This document shows, one piece after another, positions 1-13,206 of a DNA stretch of 64,000 nucleotides. Positions within the stretch are counted from its first letter, which is position 1. Every line of letters begins with the position of its first letter. The stretch comes from Adiantum capillus-veneris (taxonomy: Eukaryota; Streptophyta; Polypodiopsida; Polypodiales; Pteridaceae): positions 88,377,180 to 88,441,179 of the forward strand of contig CM043962.1 of the NCBI GenBank assembly GCA_014529385.2. The letters run 5' to 3'. The position numbers were made by a program, and so were the translations under genes. The notes beneath the pieces are model-generated. The model had not been told where the DNA came from, made no database searches, and saw only the letters and a program-made list of their open reading frames with translations.

Positions 1-51
1 AAGAATAAGGGGCTCTCTCACACACAGTGTGGTGAGATCACATCCTGTGTT

Positions 52-87
<36 letters not shown>

Positions 88-227
88 CCTTCTTGCTCTA
101 TGCACATGCAATGCACTCACAATTGGTAGCCACGGGAGCTTAAGGAACAAGCTTGGCTTGGATTCGGCAAGGGGAAGGCAGATTGGAGCTTCGCACAAGA
201 GATCCCCTCAAATGGTGTATGCATCTC

Positions 228-230
<3 letters not shown>

Positions 231-314
<84 letters not shown>
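231..314. repeat. Compound microsatellite (CT)n(CA)n
   Basis: About 24 CT units followed directly by about 18 CA units. Open frames across it are low-complexity artefacts. Confidence 0.97.
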
Positions 315-317
<3 letters not shown>

Positions 318-1400
318 TCTCTTTTCCCGAGTTAGGGTGCACACTATGGATTGTTAATTTTCTCTCACAAAAACTCATTTGGAATTTCAAAAGGACCAAA
401 AAACTCTTTTGGCCATCTGTAGTCCCTCGCCATTTTGGGTGTCACTCACGTAGTGTCAACTACTAGTGACTTGTACTCACATGTGTGGTAGCTCCACAAT
501 CAAAGTGGTACTTTATGAAGGAAAAACTTGACATGCACATGGTTGGAAATAAATGTGGAGCTCCTACCTTTGGAGGTGAGCATCCTATTATAGCAAACCA
601 AAGGTTTGACAACCTTGCATAAAAGGCTCACACACACACACACACACATTTAAACATGAAACTTTGGTTTTACCCTTAGTAGATGAGAGATTTCTATCTC
701 ATTCCAAATTCGTGTTCGGAATACCTATCATGTATTTTCAATATGATTACCCTTGATAAGGATTGAAAGGCCATAACCTTTTTCGTTCTTGTTCCATGTT
801 TAGACTTTCCATCGGTGGCTCTTATGACATAGGTGCCAAATTTCTCTCTCGTTATTTATTCCTTGCCACATTGTCCGACAGTAGGGATCACATGCATTCC
901 GTTTGTCCCAAGCTGTGGTCATGGCACCTCTTGAATTGCGTATAAAGCATGATATACTCGTACATATACACATGTTCTGAACTTGCACTAAACTCATTGC
1001 ATGTACACACACTCACACACACACACACACAAAATTACATGAGTCCTTTCACTTGACTCGCCACTTAAATTGGACAAAAAAAAAAGCCTGGTTGTTGTTT
1101 TTCTTAAATGAGACCCCTTCATCTACATCTCTATTAAACTGCCCATTACATGATCACACAAACAACTGTTACAGTAATAACATGTGTTTGGACGCTCGGC
1201 TAAAGGTAGGATACGAGTCGCCAAGACTACCCCATACTCCCTGGTGCGTGGTGTACTGTTAAAGTATCCTCTTAGAGGATGTCCATAACTATGATTCAAA
1301 AAAAATTTATAATGAGGTAGGAACTGGGCTAGCAAGTATAACTGCTCTAAAAACCCTTGCTTCATTGAATGTTCTACGTAATAATATTGTGGCCTTAGGC

Positions 1401-1832
1401 CAATAGCAGGAGATCTTCATCCATTCCTCGGTTCTCTTTTGTAAAGTTAACAAATAATCCTTGTAAAATCTCCTAGGATGATTGTATACTCACTCAATAC
1501 AATTTCATTCATTTTCTTGGTTATATCTCTTTATGATTAATATGTAATCTTTGTAAACTCTTCTTTGATAAATGTATACTTACGTAATGTGATTTCATTC
1601 AATTGTGAAGTCTATATCTTACCATATGTACATGCTTTTTCTTATGTGATTTCATTCAATTGTGAAGTCTATATCTTACCATATGTACATGCTTTTTCTT
1701 AGGACTCTAGCATTATTCTCCTGCAAAATTTGAGTTCTTCTTTAAGTATGAATGTTCTCTCTGGTGTCTAGTCCCATTGTATGGTTCATATATAGTTTGT
1801 GAAATTAAACTATTGTTAGGTATTTAATCATC

Positions 1833-1899
<67 letters not shown>

Positions 1900-2056
1900 G
1901 GAGCATAGAAAGGGGTAGCATTTTGAGCAGTTGAAGCTATAGTACCGTTGGGGAATGGGGACATCAAACAATGCAAGTACAATCGCTGATCAAAAACATT
2001 ATAGTGTCGAAGGCATTGAATCTAGAATCGGGCGGTGTGTAGGTGAAGGTGCTGCC
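1401..2056 (+). repeat. Direct repeat, copy 1 of 2
   Basis: It starts CAATAGCAGGAGATCTTC and ends GGTGAAGGTGCTGCC. It matches 2,734-3,357 over its whole length, with small indels and different microsatellite lengths. It contains a 57-bp internal tandem duplication (1,588-1,644 and 1,645-1,701) and a (CA)n tract at 1,832-1,899. The two copies are separated by 677 bp with no coding potential, so they could be LTRs of a small non-autonomous element or a tandem duplication. Confidence 0.85.
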
Positions 2057-2733
2057 CTCAATTGGGATATGGTTATTGGTCTATTCGATATATGAGTTTA
2101 TTTGGGGTGTATACTAATTTTTGTTAAAAGGGTCTTGTATTTGTGATCAATTTGGCTGGCTGTTGTGATAATTTGGATCTGGTCTTCTTATCCGTCAGCC
2201 GTTGTGCATAAATTGTTGCTAGTCATTAGTGGCTGGTCATTACTAGTTCTCACTCACCTTATGACTTCTATATGGTTGTGCAAGTTAATCTCAAGTCTAG
2301 TTTAATTTTTTTATTACTCAATCCTTTGGGGTGGTGAATAAATGCATAGTTTGTGAATTAAATGTTAGTATTTTACTTTTGAAATCATTGCAATGTTACT
2401 AAAAGATCCATAATCCTCATGTGAGGGTATCAAATGAGATGGCAGTGGATTGTATTTTTTTAAAAGTGATCCAAAATACAAAGGAGACAACAATTGATCT
2501 TTTTGGAATTAAAAGATGCAGACGTTGTGGTAAATATTGGCTCAATCTCTAACATAATAATTGATATGTGTTAGGTTTTTAGTTCTTGTTGTAAATTTTG
2601 ACATTGATAACAAGGGGAGGGCATCATTGACACCTGTCTTCACAATTAATGCCAATTACTGATGAACATTTGTGTTTTTTTGGATAGTGGCAAGTAAGAG
2701 GTTTCTTCCTTAGGATTATAGCAGGAACTGCAA

Positions 2734-3357
<624 letters not shown>

Positions 3358-4451
3358 TAAAAATTGTGTGCGTAGTAGCACTGCTTTCAAATTCATTTTT
3401 CTCCCTGTAGAGAGAAGATCTAATTTTTTTGTCATGAACGCCCCTCTATTTTGACATGGTCTAAAACTTTGCAAAATAAATTCTATGAAAATTCCTCACC
3501 ATTTTGTTGATATTTACCACATATTGATTGCATATAGAAATTTCAAGTTTTCTATTTTTGTGCAGTGTGAAAGTTTGATGCACTTTTGAAAGCATGACAA
3601 GTGTTCAAAGTTGAGTTCATAAATTATGAGTTGAAGATGAATTTCATCTTATGCAGAGCTTGTGGTTTGAGGGTTTTTTGGTAGTTTTGGGCAAAGAATC
3701 GTGGAGTTGTTTACACACCATGGTAGCGGTCTCTTGAGAGATGTGAGTTTTTCAAGCAAACAGATGGAGCTTCTTTCACAAGTTTTCACAGGACATGTTT
3801 TACAGAGATTTGATGCATGTTGAGTGTGGATATGATGCGCACTTATTTCTCGTGATAAAGCTTGGCTGCTTGTTGGTTATTTGGGCTTGATAGCCATTTA
3901 TTGCTAGCACTAGCAAATTTTTTCCAGCAGGTTTATGCACATGATTTGATGAAATCAAGGCCATGATTATAGGTTTCACTTAGGTCTTGTGCAGTATTCT
4001 TTGTAGGTTGTAGATTAGTACATCTATGACTTGATACCACACTAGGTGGGCTTGGCAATTAGCTCATAGGTTTGTAGTGTCTTGTGCAGTAGGTACAACT
4101 CATGTATTGACATTGCAGAAGCTTTACACTCATTGATTTTGGTTGAGGGATTCTCGGATTTTTTGCCATAGTGTTTTGGCATTGTTTATTTCCTTGTTTT
4201 TTGGTGACATTTTTATTCAATTACATATGCGACTTTGTCAATTTTGTACCAGGTTCTATGTGTTTTGTGTCTAGAGAGCTATTGTAGCCAAGTGTGGCTT
4301 GTGCCTATGCAGATAGTCATTTTTCTTGTGCTCTCATTGCACATGGTCACAATTTATGCATGATTGGTTTTTGGTTTTGACAAAGGGTTATGCGCTTTAT
4401 AGGATCTTTGCCACAATTTTGGTGGAAGGTGTTTGATGTGCTAGTTTTCTT

Positions 4452-4652
4452 TTGCATTGTGTTGAGTGGTTATGCTCTTGTGCACAATGCATTTACTCTT
4501 TTTGTGAGCTGATTTATAGAGTCGTTTTGTGCTTAGTTATGGCATCTTGTAGTGACAGACTAGTATATCAAGCAGATATCAAAGGTGCGGTCTGTTGGCA
4601 TTGTGGTAGAACGGGGCACATGAGGAGATGCTATTTTAGGCTTTGGAGATAG
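4452..4652 (+). pseudogene. Retrotransposon gag fragment with CCHC zinc knuckle
   Basis: A 66-codon open stretch carries CWHCGRTGHMRRC at 4,593-4,631, an exact C-X2-C-X4-H-X4-C knuckle of the kind that binds RNA in retrotransposon Gag proteins. The residues around it are not otherwise recognisable, and neighbouring frames are broken, so this is a remnant. It lies in the interior of the candidate LTR element spanning 1-6,359, unusually far (about 4.5 kb) from its 5' LTR, which suggests insertions in the leader or an assembly of nested remnants. Confidence 0.55.
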
Positions 4653-6092
4653 TGAAGGTTTCCATTGGTTGTTGCTAAGAATACAAGTGTGGTGGACACT
4701 CTTACTTCCATAGGTTCACCACCGAGACATGCGTGGACTTTGTAACACAATTGGAAGCTGGACAACAGTGCTTTACGCCATATTACTCCTTGTAGGGAGT
4801 GGTTTAGCAGGTTTTTACTATGAGATAGGATGGTGTTCATGGTATGGGTGACATCCATTTTCACTTTTCTAGTGGAAGTATGCTTGTGCCCCATGATGTT
4901 TAGTATGTGCCTAATGCTCGTAGGAGTTTGATCTCCATTTCATAGCTCAGAGATTTTGGAGTGTCATGTTCAATTGACTGATGAGTCTTACTTGAAGAGG
5001 AAAGGTTTGCTTGTGATAGCATGAGTCCATTTTGTGTTGCTTGTTTGACTCTTCTCTTTGTTCTTCGTGTCAGAGATGCCATAGTCTCTGTGAGTCCGTT
5101 GCCATGTAGACGATCATAGTCTAGGCGAGTAAACTTTGTTGATGAGTAGCATGACACTTTGCTCATTGTGCATGCAGGGGGTCTCACGACAAACATGTAG
5201 AGCAAGAGAGCTCTTTGAGTGCATGACTAGAGCAATCACGGGTGGTGGTGACAAATTTCAATGCTTTGCTAGTCAGGGAGCAAAGTAGTGAGTCACATGT
5301 GCAAGACGATGCATTATCAATGACTTTGTAAACATGTACTCATAAAGAGACTAGACATATATCTTTCAATATATATATATATATATGGATGAGCTCTAGA
5401 GTGGTGCGCACGGCATGTCTATAACTGTAGAGTTAGAGAGGCCATGCTCTAGCAAGACACAATGGATTGATCCTCTTAGGACAAAGATGCCTCCTGCCAT
5501 GGAGATAAGCAATATGGATTTCTTTAGAATGATCATGCTAGAGGCTGATATGGTGATGCTAGGATAGGTGGATACAATCCCTATGGAAGAGGGAGTGATG
5601 ACTATCCTAGAGTCAGGATTGACATGTTCATGAATGACTAGTTCTAGTGGTAATGTAGTAAGGGTTGAGATACCTACTACGGATAGATTGGTAGAGGTCA
5701 CTACACATGGCATTGATGAAATTTCCATAGATATGATAGTAGGGATTACGCATTTATTATCAGCCTTTGGGACTCTCATGCACAATCTCTTAGTGTCAAG
5801 GCCCAACATAGCAGCTGTAGTGGGAGCGTTTGTAGTTGACGTTTTCAGTCAAGCGATGATGACACTAGCATGATGCATCATGGAGTAGTGTAGGTCATTA
5901 CATGATACCTATAAGGTATGCATGCTAATTTTAGCAGTGACACTTCCACACACCACTAGAGCCTACACGACGGCATGCATTGACTTTGAGAGAGCTAGTG
6001 GACATACATTGAGACACGATTCCTCCATATACCTCTTGTACATATTGCTAGGTCCTATAGTACTACCACTTATAGGCCTTTAAGTGAGATAT

Positions 6093-6258
6093 TGTTGGGG
6101 TAAATGCAGTGCGCCTCTTACCTCGAGCGCACATGCCAGAGACATTCAACTGCCCATCACTTGCACACACCTTATTCTTTACTAGATAGAAGAATAAGGG
6201 GCTCTATCACACACATAGTGTGGTGAGTTGCTCCCTCGTTGCTCCACCAACATCATGT

Positions 6259-6333
<75 letters not shown>

Positions 6334-6359
6334 ACACACACCACATTTGCGCATTCACA
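6093..6359 (+). repeat. Candidate 3' LTR (267 bp)
   Basis: It begins TGTTGGGG and ends ATTCACA, and contains a (CT)n tract at about 6,260-6,330. It shares its middle and end with bases 1-121. No clear polypurine tract precedes it (GGCCTTTAAGTGAGATA), which lowers confidence. Confidence 0.45.
6259..6330. repeat. (CT)n microsatellite inside LTR
   Basis: About 35 CT units inside the candidate 3' LTR. The 5' LTR copy has a shorter tract at about 56-85. Confidence 0.97.
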
Positions 6360-6839
6360 GGTTTCTACACCTAAATCTATCCCTAAACACTTATTCTTAC
6401 TTAAAAAATATCCTCTAGATTATGCTACCACCCCCAACAATGGCACCAAATATTGGCTCCCTTGTATCATAGCTCAAATAAATCAGCAAAAATCCAGAGA
6501 TGGTAGTGACCTGACTAGGGCATGGAAGCATCACACATAGGTGAGTGTGTGAGACATTGAGTTGGGAAAGAGTGGGCACATTATGAGAGTCCATCTAAAA
6601 GAGGAAGAAGAGAGAATTAATGAAAAGGATTGGTGATCATACACACGTTAACCCTTATGCTAATTACACAATTATTTTCAATGTATTCCCTACTAATCCT
6701 TGTATGCATATTCTAAATACAAGCTCACCCAAGCTCATGAGATTATGATTAGATTGATATGCACAAATTTTAATCTACACACTTCACTAATCATGCATAA
6801 AAAACCATAATCTATACTCTACACTAATTATGTATACAA

Positions 6840-8830
6840 GACCATGGAAAACACACAATAGGCAATCAAGGCACTAGTACAAAACTTTAATAAAATGCAA
6901 GAGAGAAGCAAGATGACTCAACTTCAATGCAAGAATTACCAATTTGTGAAGCTAATGTGTGTTTTCCACCTCCATAGACTCCTTCTTCTTCTACTTCTCT
7001 ACTCTATGCTTTCTCACAAAACAATATATACCTTTTCACATGACCTACAATCCATTTATGTGCCTAGGATATAGAAATTTAATGGCCGGCAACCCAAGGC
7101 ACATAGAGTAAAATAGTAGATGCAAATTGGAACTCATAGAGAGCCCCTCTAGCTATATATATTGATTGAAAAATGTGCTCATGGAGAAGATGAAAAAATC
7201 TATTGGTGCTAGATGCTTCCAGTAACCTCATGAATGGTCTTCCCAATATGACATCATAGTTAGATTTTTTTCTCAAAATTCAAAATTGCAAAGGTATGTT
7301 TGTAATCAATTCCATAGGAATTGACCATAACTCCCTTTAGCAATCCCAATTGTTTTTCAACATGTTTTTTTACAAGTTACAGTCTTATTCAGGTTTTTCT
7401 AACTGCATGGTTTTCCCAAGATTCCCACATTTGTTTTATAGCAATGAAAATTTCAGCCCCAATTCCCATAAAATGATTGCATGTCCAATTCCATGGGTGG
7501 ATGTTCTAAACATCATGCTTCAAATGGTGTAGAGTCAAAAGTTCCTAACTACAATCATTTGCATTTCTTATTGCCTCCCATAGATGGTTAGGCCAGTTTC
7601 CTACTACATGTGACTCCTATCTAGTCCATGCTTGGTAATAGGCACAATAAGAGTTGGTTCTCTTACAAGCTCAAGGTTTGTTCTTTTACATCACCCATTG
7701 TTTATTTGGCTTCAACTAGTGTTGATGGTCCTTTCTTCTTTGCTTCTAGAAGCTCTTGAGAAATTTTCCTAATTTGAAACCCTCCTTGCTAAGCTTCTAG
7801 TGCAACATTTATCGACTTGAATACATTGTCAACCAAGAATGAACCCCTAGGTGGTCAAGGAATTCCTTGTTCTTGTCTTGAATATTGGATTGGCCCTTTC
7901 CTCAAGTAGTTTCTTTGCTTTCTCAACTATGACATGTTGTTCCTTATTCCTTTGAGATCTTCCCCCCCCCCCCCCCCCCCCCCTCCTATTTTGGAATGAC
8001 TAGTTTCTTTTTTTTTTTTTTGAGTTTCTGGCATCTTCTTGCCCTTGGAATTTAGTTTGATCTCTCGTCATGACTTTCAACGGTATTGTTGTAAACTTGA
8101 TGGAATTATTCCCACCATATTAACAATAGATTTACCGTTATTATTAGGGGTTTATGAATTTATTTGGGAATGTTCACCTTTTTCACAACAATCATAGCAA
8201 TAGAACATTGGTGGACTAGTTTTTTTAAGTGATCATCATTCCCTCACAATTGCCTATCCCAAGCCTAGGTTTTGGCTGTGGTTGTTGCCTTACCATTGGT
8301 TGCATTGCCCCTTGATTTTCAATGGAGTACATTGGGGTAGCTTCTAGCTATGCGTAATAGACCAATTCCATCATTGGGTCTAGTTATTGCATGTACCATC
8401 CTGATGAGAATAGAACTGCTCCTAGTAATGGTGGTTCTTGAACCAGCACAAGTTGGGGGCTTTCCATGGCCATACAAGTTTTTGCATCTATGACATTGTC
8501 TAATACCGATACATAGGTAATTCTTATGGTCTCATTGGTACATACTATATATTCCCCTCATATTCAGGTTTTTAATAACACTCATGAGTTTCATGGTTAG
8601 TCCATGGGCTATGTCAGTTAAGCGTGTGTAGCTAGCTGCCACATGTGAACATCTTACATAATTAAAAAAACTCCTTGTTGCACCGTTCTTCCTTGCTGGT
8701 GGCCATTCTATTGGCTACCATCCTCACCCACCATGTGCCCTCCCTTTGTGTGCCATGTGACTTCAACACCTGCATCATGCATCACCTACCTTATCTCCTT
8801 GGTGTTTACCTCCTCGCTTGCCACCTAGAA
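6840..8830 (-). mobile_element. Deletion derivative of an LTR retrotransposon
   Basis: The block at about 6,870-7,205 matches the LTR at 59,390-59,735 (shared landmarks include AAGGCACATAGAGTAAAATAGTAGAT and CTCCTTCTTCT runs, abbreviated here). Directly beside it, 7,211-7,276 on the minus strand encodes NYDVILGRPFMR, the C-terminal box of a retroviral-type aspartic protease. Further upstream on that strand, 8,170-8,199 encodes CYDCCEKGEH, a damaged CCHC zinc knuckle. So gag, protease and LTR follow in order but reverse transcriptase and integrase are absent. Homopolymer tracts (C at 7,963-7,983, T at 8,009-8,023) interrupt the interior. Confidence 0.6.
7079..7276 (-). pseudogene. Retroviral aspartic protease C-terminal box joined to LTR
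   Basis: The first 22 codons (7,276-7,211) read through NYDVILGRPFMRLLEAS. The ILGRPF box is typical of the end of the pepsin-like protease domain in plant LTR retrotransposons. The remaining codons translate LTR sequence and have no coding meaning. The catalytic DSG motif is not present nearby. A related box, FNIILGRSFM, occurs in the element at 61-64 kb, which belongs to the same or a sister family. Confidence 0.6.
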
Positions 8831-9519
8831 CATGCCTTGCCATTTCCTTTTTAGCCCCCAAGGCACCCCTTTGAGATTTTTTCTAATATACCACAACAAG
8901 AATTGTTCTTCTATTTGGCACATTTACAAGATAAACAAGATTTACTTGGTCATCTTGTTATCCCCAATACATCACAAAAAAATGCAATTTGTGCTATGAT
9001 TACAAAATATCCCATGTGATAGGCTAAATATTCAATGCTCACACTCAACGCACTCACAATTCTATAACAACCCAAAGACTCAAACAAAGAATCTTATCTC
9101 TTGATAGAATCATTCCACTCCCCCTTCTCTAGGACTAAAGAACACGGGGTCTTGAATGAAGGACCCGTCGTGGGATCCACAGAGGAGAAGTGCACACACA
9201 AAAGCCGAGACACCAGGCGGCACCATCATATTTTCAAAAAGTAAACTCGAACACATTTTGTAAACTCAGACATCCAGAGTGTAGACACAAACGAGCACAA
9301 ATAAATGTGAAAACACAAACTTTTTAGTGAAATGCTTACGCCTCCCTGGTTAGCCCATTGGGCTGCCACACTGCTCGTTCGAGTTTGAATCCTCGACCCC
9401 GCACCACTCGCTGCCCGATTTTTGGTCACCGTTCGATCTCCTTGAGATCGCAGCCCTCAATCGTGGACCATTGATCCCATGGCTAGGGGTCATTTAAGAC
9501 CCCGTGCCATTTAGTGCCC

Positions 9520-9574
9520 CCCCCCCCCCCCCCCCCCCTCCCACCAAAAAAAAAAAAAAAAACACACACACACA
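9520..9574. repeat. Low-complexity junction C22-A17-(CA)n
   Basis: About 19-22 C, then CACCA, about 17 A, then CA units. It marks the truncation point of the Helitron fragment. Confidence 0.9.
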
Positions 9575-10600
9575 GTCTAATGCCTGTATGTAGGGATTCC
9601 AACCTTCTTCACCACTTGGAAATAGAAACACATATAAGAGAGGCATGTACGACCTATGGCAATTTGAGATTCTTCTTAGACCACCACCAGAAAGATTCAA
9701 CACAATATCTCAATGGCCAATGTTGCTCTCATCACCTTGACCAGTCATGATTGCAGCAACTTTCGCACCTGTTGGAGCAAGGTACTGCCAGCCATTAGTA
9801 CGTTTCTCAGTGATGACCATCCTTATGTCAGGAATATTGGAAGTTTGAACCAATGATGCAAACTGCCTGAAAGCTTGAACGTACGGATTTACGCGATGCA
9901 TCATTGATTGCAAGATTTCCAAAACATCTGGCCTGAGTTTAGAAACATGTTGCATCCTATTTTGCAACTCATTCTCAGTGTCAAAAAAATACAAGTGAGC
10001 AAAGCGAGGGATTTGATCTGGCTCTTCTTCAGGCATCAATGGACCAATTCTATGATAGATATATCCATGCACTTTGAAGGTATAGATTCCTTTTCTTTGA
10101 CAGAGAGATTCATCTATATGAGCTCCTAAAGAAACAAATTCCAACACACTATTGTACGCTCTAATATGTTTTAGAAATTTCTTGCTTCTAGTATTACCTC
10201 CGTGCATTAATTCTCTTAATTCTAAAGGAGGTTCACATAATGGTGGCAAAGAAACACTCCCTGAGTTGCAACAACTTTTCCCCACAAATGTGCGAATGGT
10301 CTTCGCTTCTATCTTCCAAGCAAACGCACCACAAAGGGAACATGAAAAATCCAAGCTGCCTATGTTGTGAAGTATAGACTTTTTGTGAAAAAGTGACAAC
10401 ATAGAGATATGCATCAAGGGTGTGTTTTCAGGATATATGTAGGTGATGGATAGGCAACGCCTTTCGACTTTGGAGTAATCTCCCTCTCTAGAGACAACTA
10501 TGGGCTCCCCATGAACATTTCCATTATTGACTTCCAAATTGCTTCTCACTTCAATCTCCTCTCGATTTTGCAGAAGCATTGGATCAATGTCTACATCCAT
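9572..10600 (-). pseudogene. Helitron Rep/helicase protein, N-terminal region fragment
   Basis: The reading frame starts at 10,600 and runs about 296 codons, then continues in the same frame past a TGA (9,710-9,712) for about 44 codons. Recognisable blocks in order are a cysteine pair (CSLCGAFAW), LPPLCEPPLELREL, FLKHIRAYNSVLEFVSLGAHID, YTFKVHGYIYHRIGPLMPEE, FAHLYFFDTENELQNRM, and after the stop LRRISNCHRSYMPLLYVFLFP. These are hallmarks of the Helitron-like N-terminal region that precedes the Rep (HUH) and helicase domains of plant Helitrons. The stop falls where family members usually read RDIVL, so it probably arose from CGA by methyl-CpG decay. Homology ends at a GT/T/G low-complexity tract near 9,570; Rep catalytic and helicase parts are missing. 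It is a dead fragment, not a host gene. Confidence 0.85.
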
Positions 10601-10904
10601 TCCAACCCTTCCCTAAGAGAATTCATTGCATTGATCCACATTTATCAAATGCTGGCAATCTTCCAAGCGAGCTACATTAATCCCCCCTAGAGAGCACCGA
10701 ACTCTCTCTCTTGCTACCTCACGTCACATAGCTTGAGAGGCTTGACAGATCCTACTACGTCTTGCATGTCCAGGAGACAACACCTTCGGACCAATAGCCA
10801 TCTGTCCCAAAAGGAACTCTTATAAGTAATCTTAAATGTGGAGAATTAAGGAGAGAGTGGATCTTCTCTCATAGTCTCCATCCCTCACGTTTCATGTATG
10901 GAAA

Positions 10905-10939
<35 letters not shown>

Positions 10940-11064
10940 CAGAGGGGGGAGGAGCTTGTGCACCAGATTAGCATGAATACTATGGAACAATAGTTGAGAG
11001 AGAGAGAGAGGGAGGGGCTACTTCTTTCACAAAGACCACTCCGAAAAGTAGTTGAGAGAGAGAC

Positions 11065-11097
<33 letters not shown>

Positions 11098-11282
11098 TCT
11101 TGAAAGAGGCAAATCTATACACCCATACACCTTAAAATAGGCATTGAGACTTTGTGCACCAAATCAGCATGACACTTAGAGAGAGAGAGAGCGAGAGAGA
11201 GAGAGAGAGATGCGCTGCTTAACAACTTTGGAGATCACTTCTTTCAACATATTATGGCCACAATTTTAGAGAGAGAGAGATA

Positions 11283-11322
<40 letters not shown>

Positions 11323-11393
11323 ACTTGAAAGAGGCAAATCTATAAACCTTAAATTAGGCCTTGGGACTTTGTGCACCAAATTAGCATGACACT

Positions 11394-11464
<71 letters not shown>

Positions 11465-11520
11465 CGTGCATAACACAACTTTGGAGATCACTTATTTCAA
11501 CATGTTATGGCCACAATTTT

Positions 11521-11552
<32 letters not shown>

Positions 11553-11640
11553 TGAAAGAGGCGAATCTATACACCTTGAAAGAGGTGAGAGAGAGAAGGG
11601 AAGAGGACTTTGTGCACCAAATTAGCCTGACCACTTAGGG

Positions 11641-11674
<34 letters not shown>

Positions 11675-11742
11675 TGAAAGAAGCAAATCTATACACCTTA
11701 AATTAGGCGTTGGGACTTTGTGCACCAAATTAGCATGACACT

Positions 11743-11782
<40 letters not shown>

Positions 11783-11973
11783 CTAAAAGAAAACAGAGAG
11801 AGAGAGAGAGAACTCGTGCATAACACAACTTTGGAGATCACTTCTTTCAACATGGTATGGCCACAATTTTAGAGAGAGAGAGAGAGATCTTGAAAGAGGC
11901 GAATCTATACACCTTGAAAGAGGCGAGAGAGAGCAAGGGAGAGGAGTTTGTGCACCAAATTAACATGACCATT

Positions 11974-12008
<35 letters not shown>

Positions 12009-12098
12009 TGAAAGAGGCGAATCTATACACCTTGAAAGAGGTGAGAGAGAGAAGGGAAGAGGACTCTGTGCACCAAATTAGCCTGACCACTTAGGGGT

Positions 12099-12173
<75 letters not shown>

Positions 12174-12232
12174 CTTCTTTCAGGAAGACCACTTTGGAAA
12201 GTAGTTGAGAGAGAGAGAGAGAGAGAGGGGGG
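10905..12232. repeat. Composite GA satellite with a spaced higher-order unit
   Basis: Blocks of (GA)n alternate with non-simple segments that recur about six or seven times: TTGTGCACCAAATTAGCATGAC (at about 10,950, 11,154, 11,370, 11,611, 11,720, 11,947, 12,067; abbreviated variants), CTTGAAAGAGGCAAATCTATA (11,100, 11,322, 11,550, 11,673, 11,888, 12,007) and a third, ACAACTTTGGAGATCACTT (11,222, 11,476, 11,826). The unit is therefore a higher-order repeat of roughly 110-240 bp built around GA tracts. A (GT)n block sits at 11,282-11,305. All apparent proteins across it are repeat translations. Confidence 0.9.
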
Positions 12233-12275
12233 GGTGACTCAAGAGACATAATGGCAAAAACACTTAGAAAAGAGA

Positions 12276-12515
12276 GCTCATCATCCATCCACTACATACA
12301 TAACATAGACCTTCCTCACGTAGATCCCCATAGTAGCCTAAAAATGAGAGAGAAGAACATGTAGATTCACAAAGCCTATAAATGAGGAAGATGTGAGTAT
12401 TATCGCTCATCATCCATCCACTAAAAAACGTAAATCCCCATAATAGCCTATAAATGAGAGAGAAGAACATGTAGATCCGCAATGCATATAAATGAGGGAG
12501 ACGTGAGTATTATCA
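12276..12515. repeat. Tandem duplication, period about 129 bp
   Basis: GCTCATCATCCATCCACT begins at 12,276 and again at 12,405. Each copy continues through CCCCATA.TAGCCTA.AAATGAGAGAG to GTGAGTATTATC, with a short deletion in the second copy. Confidence 0.85.
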
Positions 12516-12528
12516 TCCACTACGAACT

Positions 12529-13206
12529 TCACTTCCTATGAGGGGGCCCCTGCTTTGAACTCGATGGAATATCTCCAGTCACATTAAGCCCCTTCTTGGG
12601 CCAATGGGTCGACACCAATGCATTGAGCTTGTTTGTGATAGACCTGACTTCAGATACACCTGTATTATGTTGTATTGCTACGGAAGTCAATTTGTTGCTG
12701 GTGCTTCGCAATTCATACACAATGCTTTTTAAATCAATGCCATCCTTGTCAGGTTTGTTCTCAAGAAGAGACATTTCCAAGAGGCTCATGATTTTGTCCT
12801 GGTTGCTTTTTATCTCAGAAAGTTGTACTTGCACTATGTTTTGTTGCTGCAAAACATCATTGATCTGTACTTGCATCTGCACCTCTAATCGGCGAAGATA
12901 AACCCCTTGCTGATGTTGTAAATGGCTCAACCCGTGAATGCTCTCTTTGTGTGATGCCTCCACTCTCTCACATGAGGCTTGAATGTTGGAGTACATTGTG
13001 CGGATGGCACCTAGCTCATATGCAATCTGCCTCTCTGATGATCCATTTGTTATTTGCCTTTTTGAAGGTCCATCCCCCCCTCGTGCAACACGCTTGGCAG
13101 TTCGCACATTGTTGATTTGGTCTCTCTCTGGGGTAGAAAAGACCACCTCCAATGAATCTCCTCCAGAGGCCAGGGGGAGCTGCCCCCCAGTCTTAGGGTA
13201 GTCCAC
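12529..13206 (-). CDS. Unidentified coiled-coil ORF (225 codons)
   Basis: I do not recognise this protein. It is hydrophilic. Residues ~1-60 are basic (RTAKRVARGGDGPSKRQ), residues ~65-180 are rich in Q, E, L, I and S with heptad-like spacing (HGLSHLQHQQGVYLRRLEVQ, QQNIVQVQLSEIKSNQDKIM), and the tail is serine/lysine-rich. No catalytic motif or membrane segment is seen. It directly follows a LINE fragment on the same strand and overlaps its frame, so it may be the leftover of a transposon ORF1-type protein rather than a host gene. The start at 13,206 is only the first in-frame ATG-like position; codons upstream in another frame look like LINE. Confidence 0.4.
   Translation of the reverse strand: MDYPKTGGQLPLASGGDSLEVVFSTPERDQINNVRTAKRVARGGDGPSKRQITNGSSERQIAYELGAIRTMYSNIQASCERVEASHKESIHGLSHLQHQQGVYLRRLEVQMQVQINDVLQQQNIVQVQLSEIKSNQDKIMSLLEMSLLENKPDKDGIDLKSIVYELRSTSNKLTSVAIQHNTGVSEVRSITNKLNALVSTHWPKKGLNVTGDIPSSSKQGPPHRK

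Noticed and set aside
5370-5386. (AT)n tract as an origin or promoter element
   Set aside because: Only a short AT microsatellite with no associated gene.
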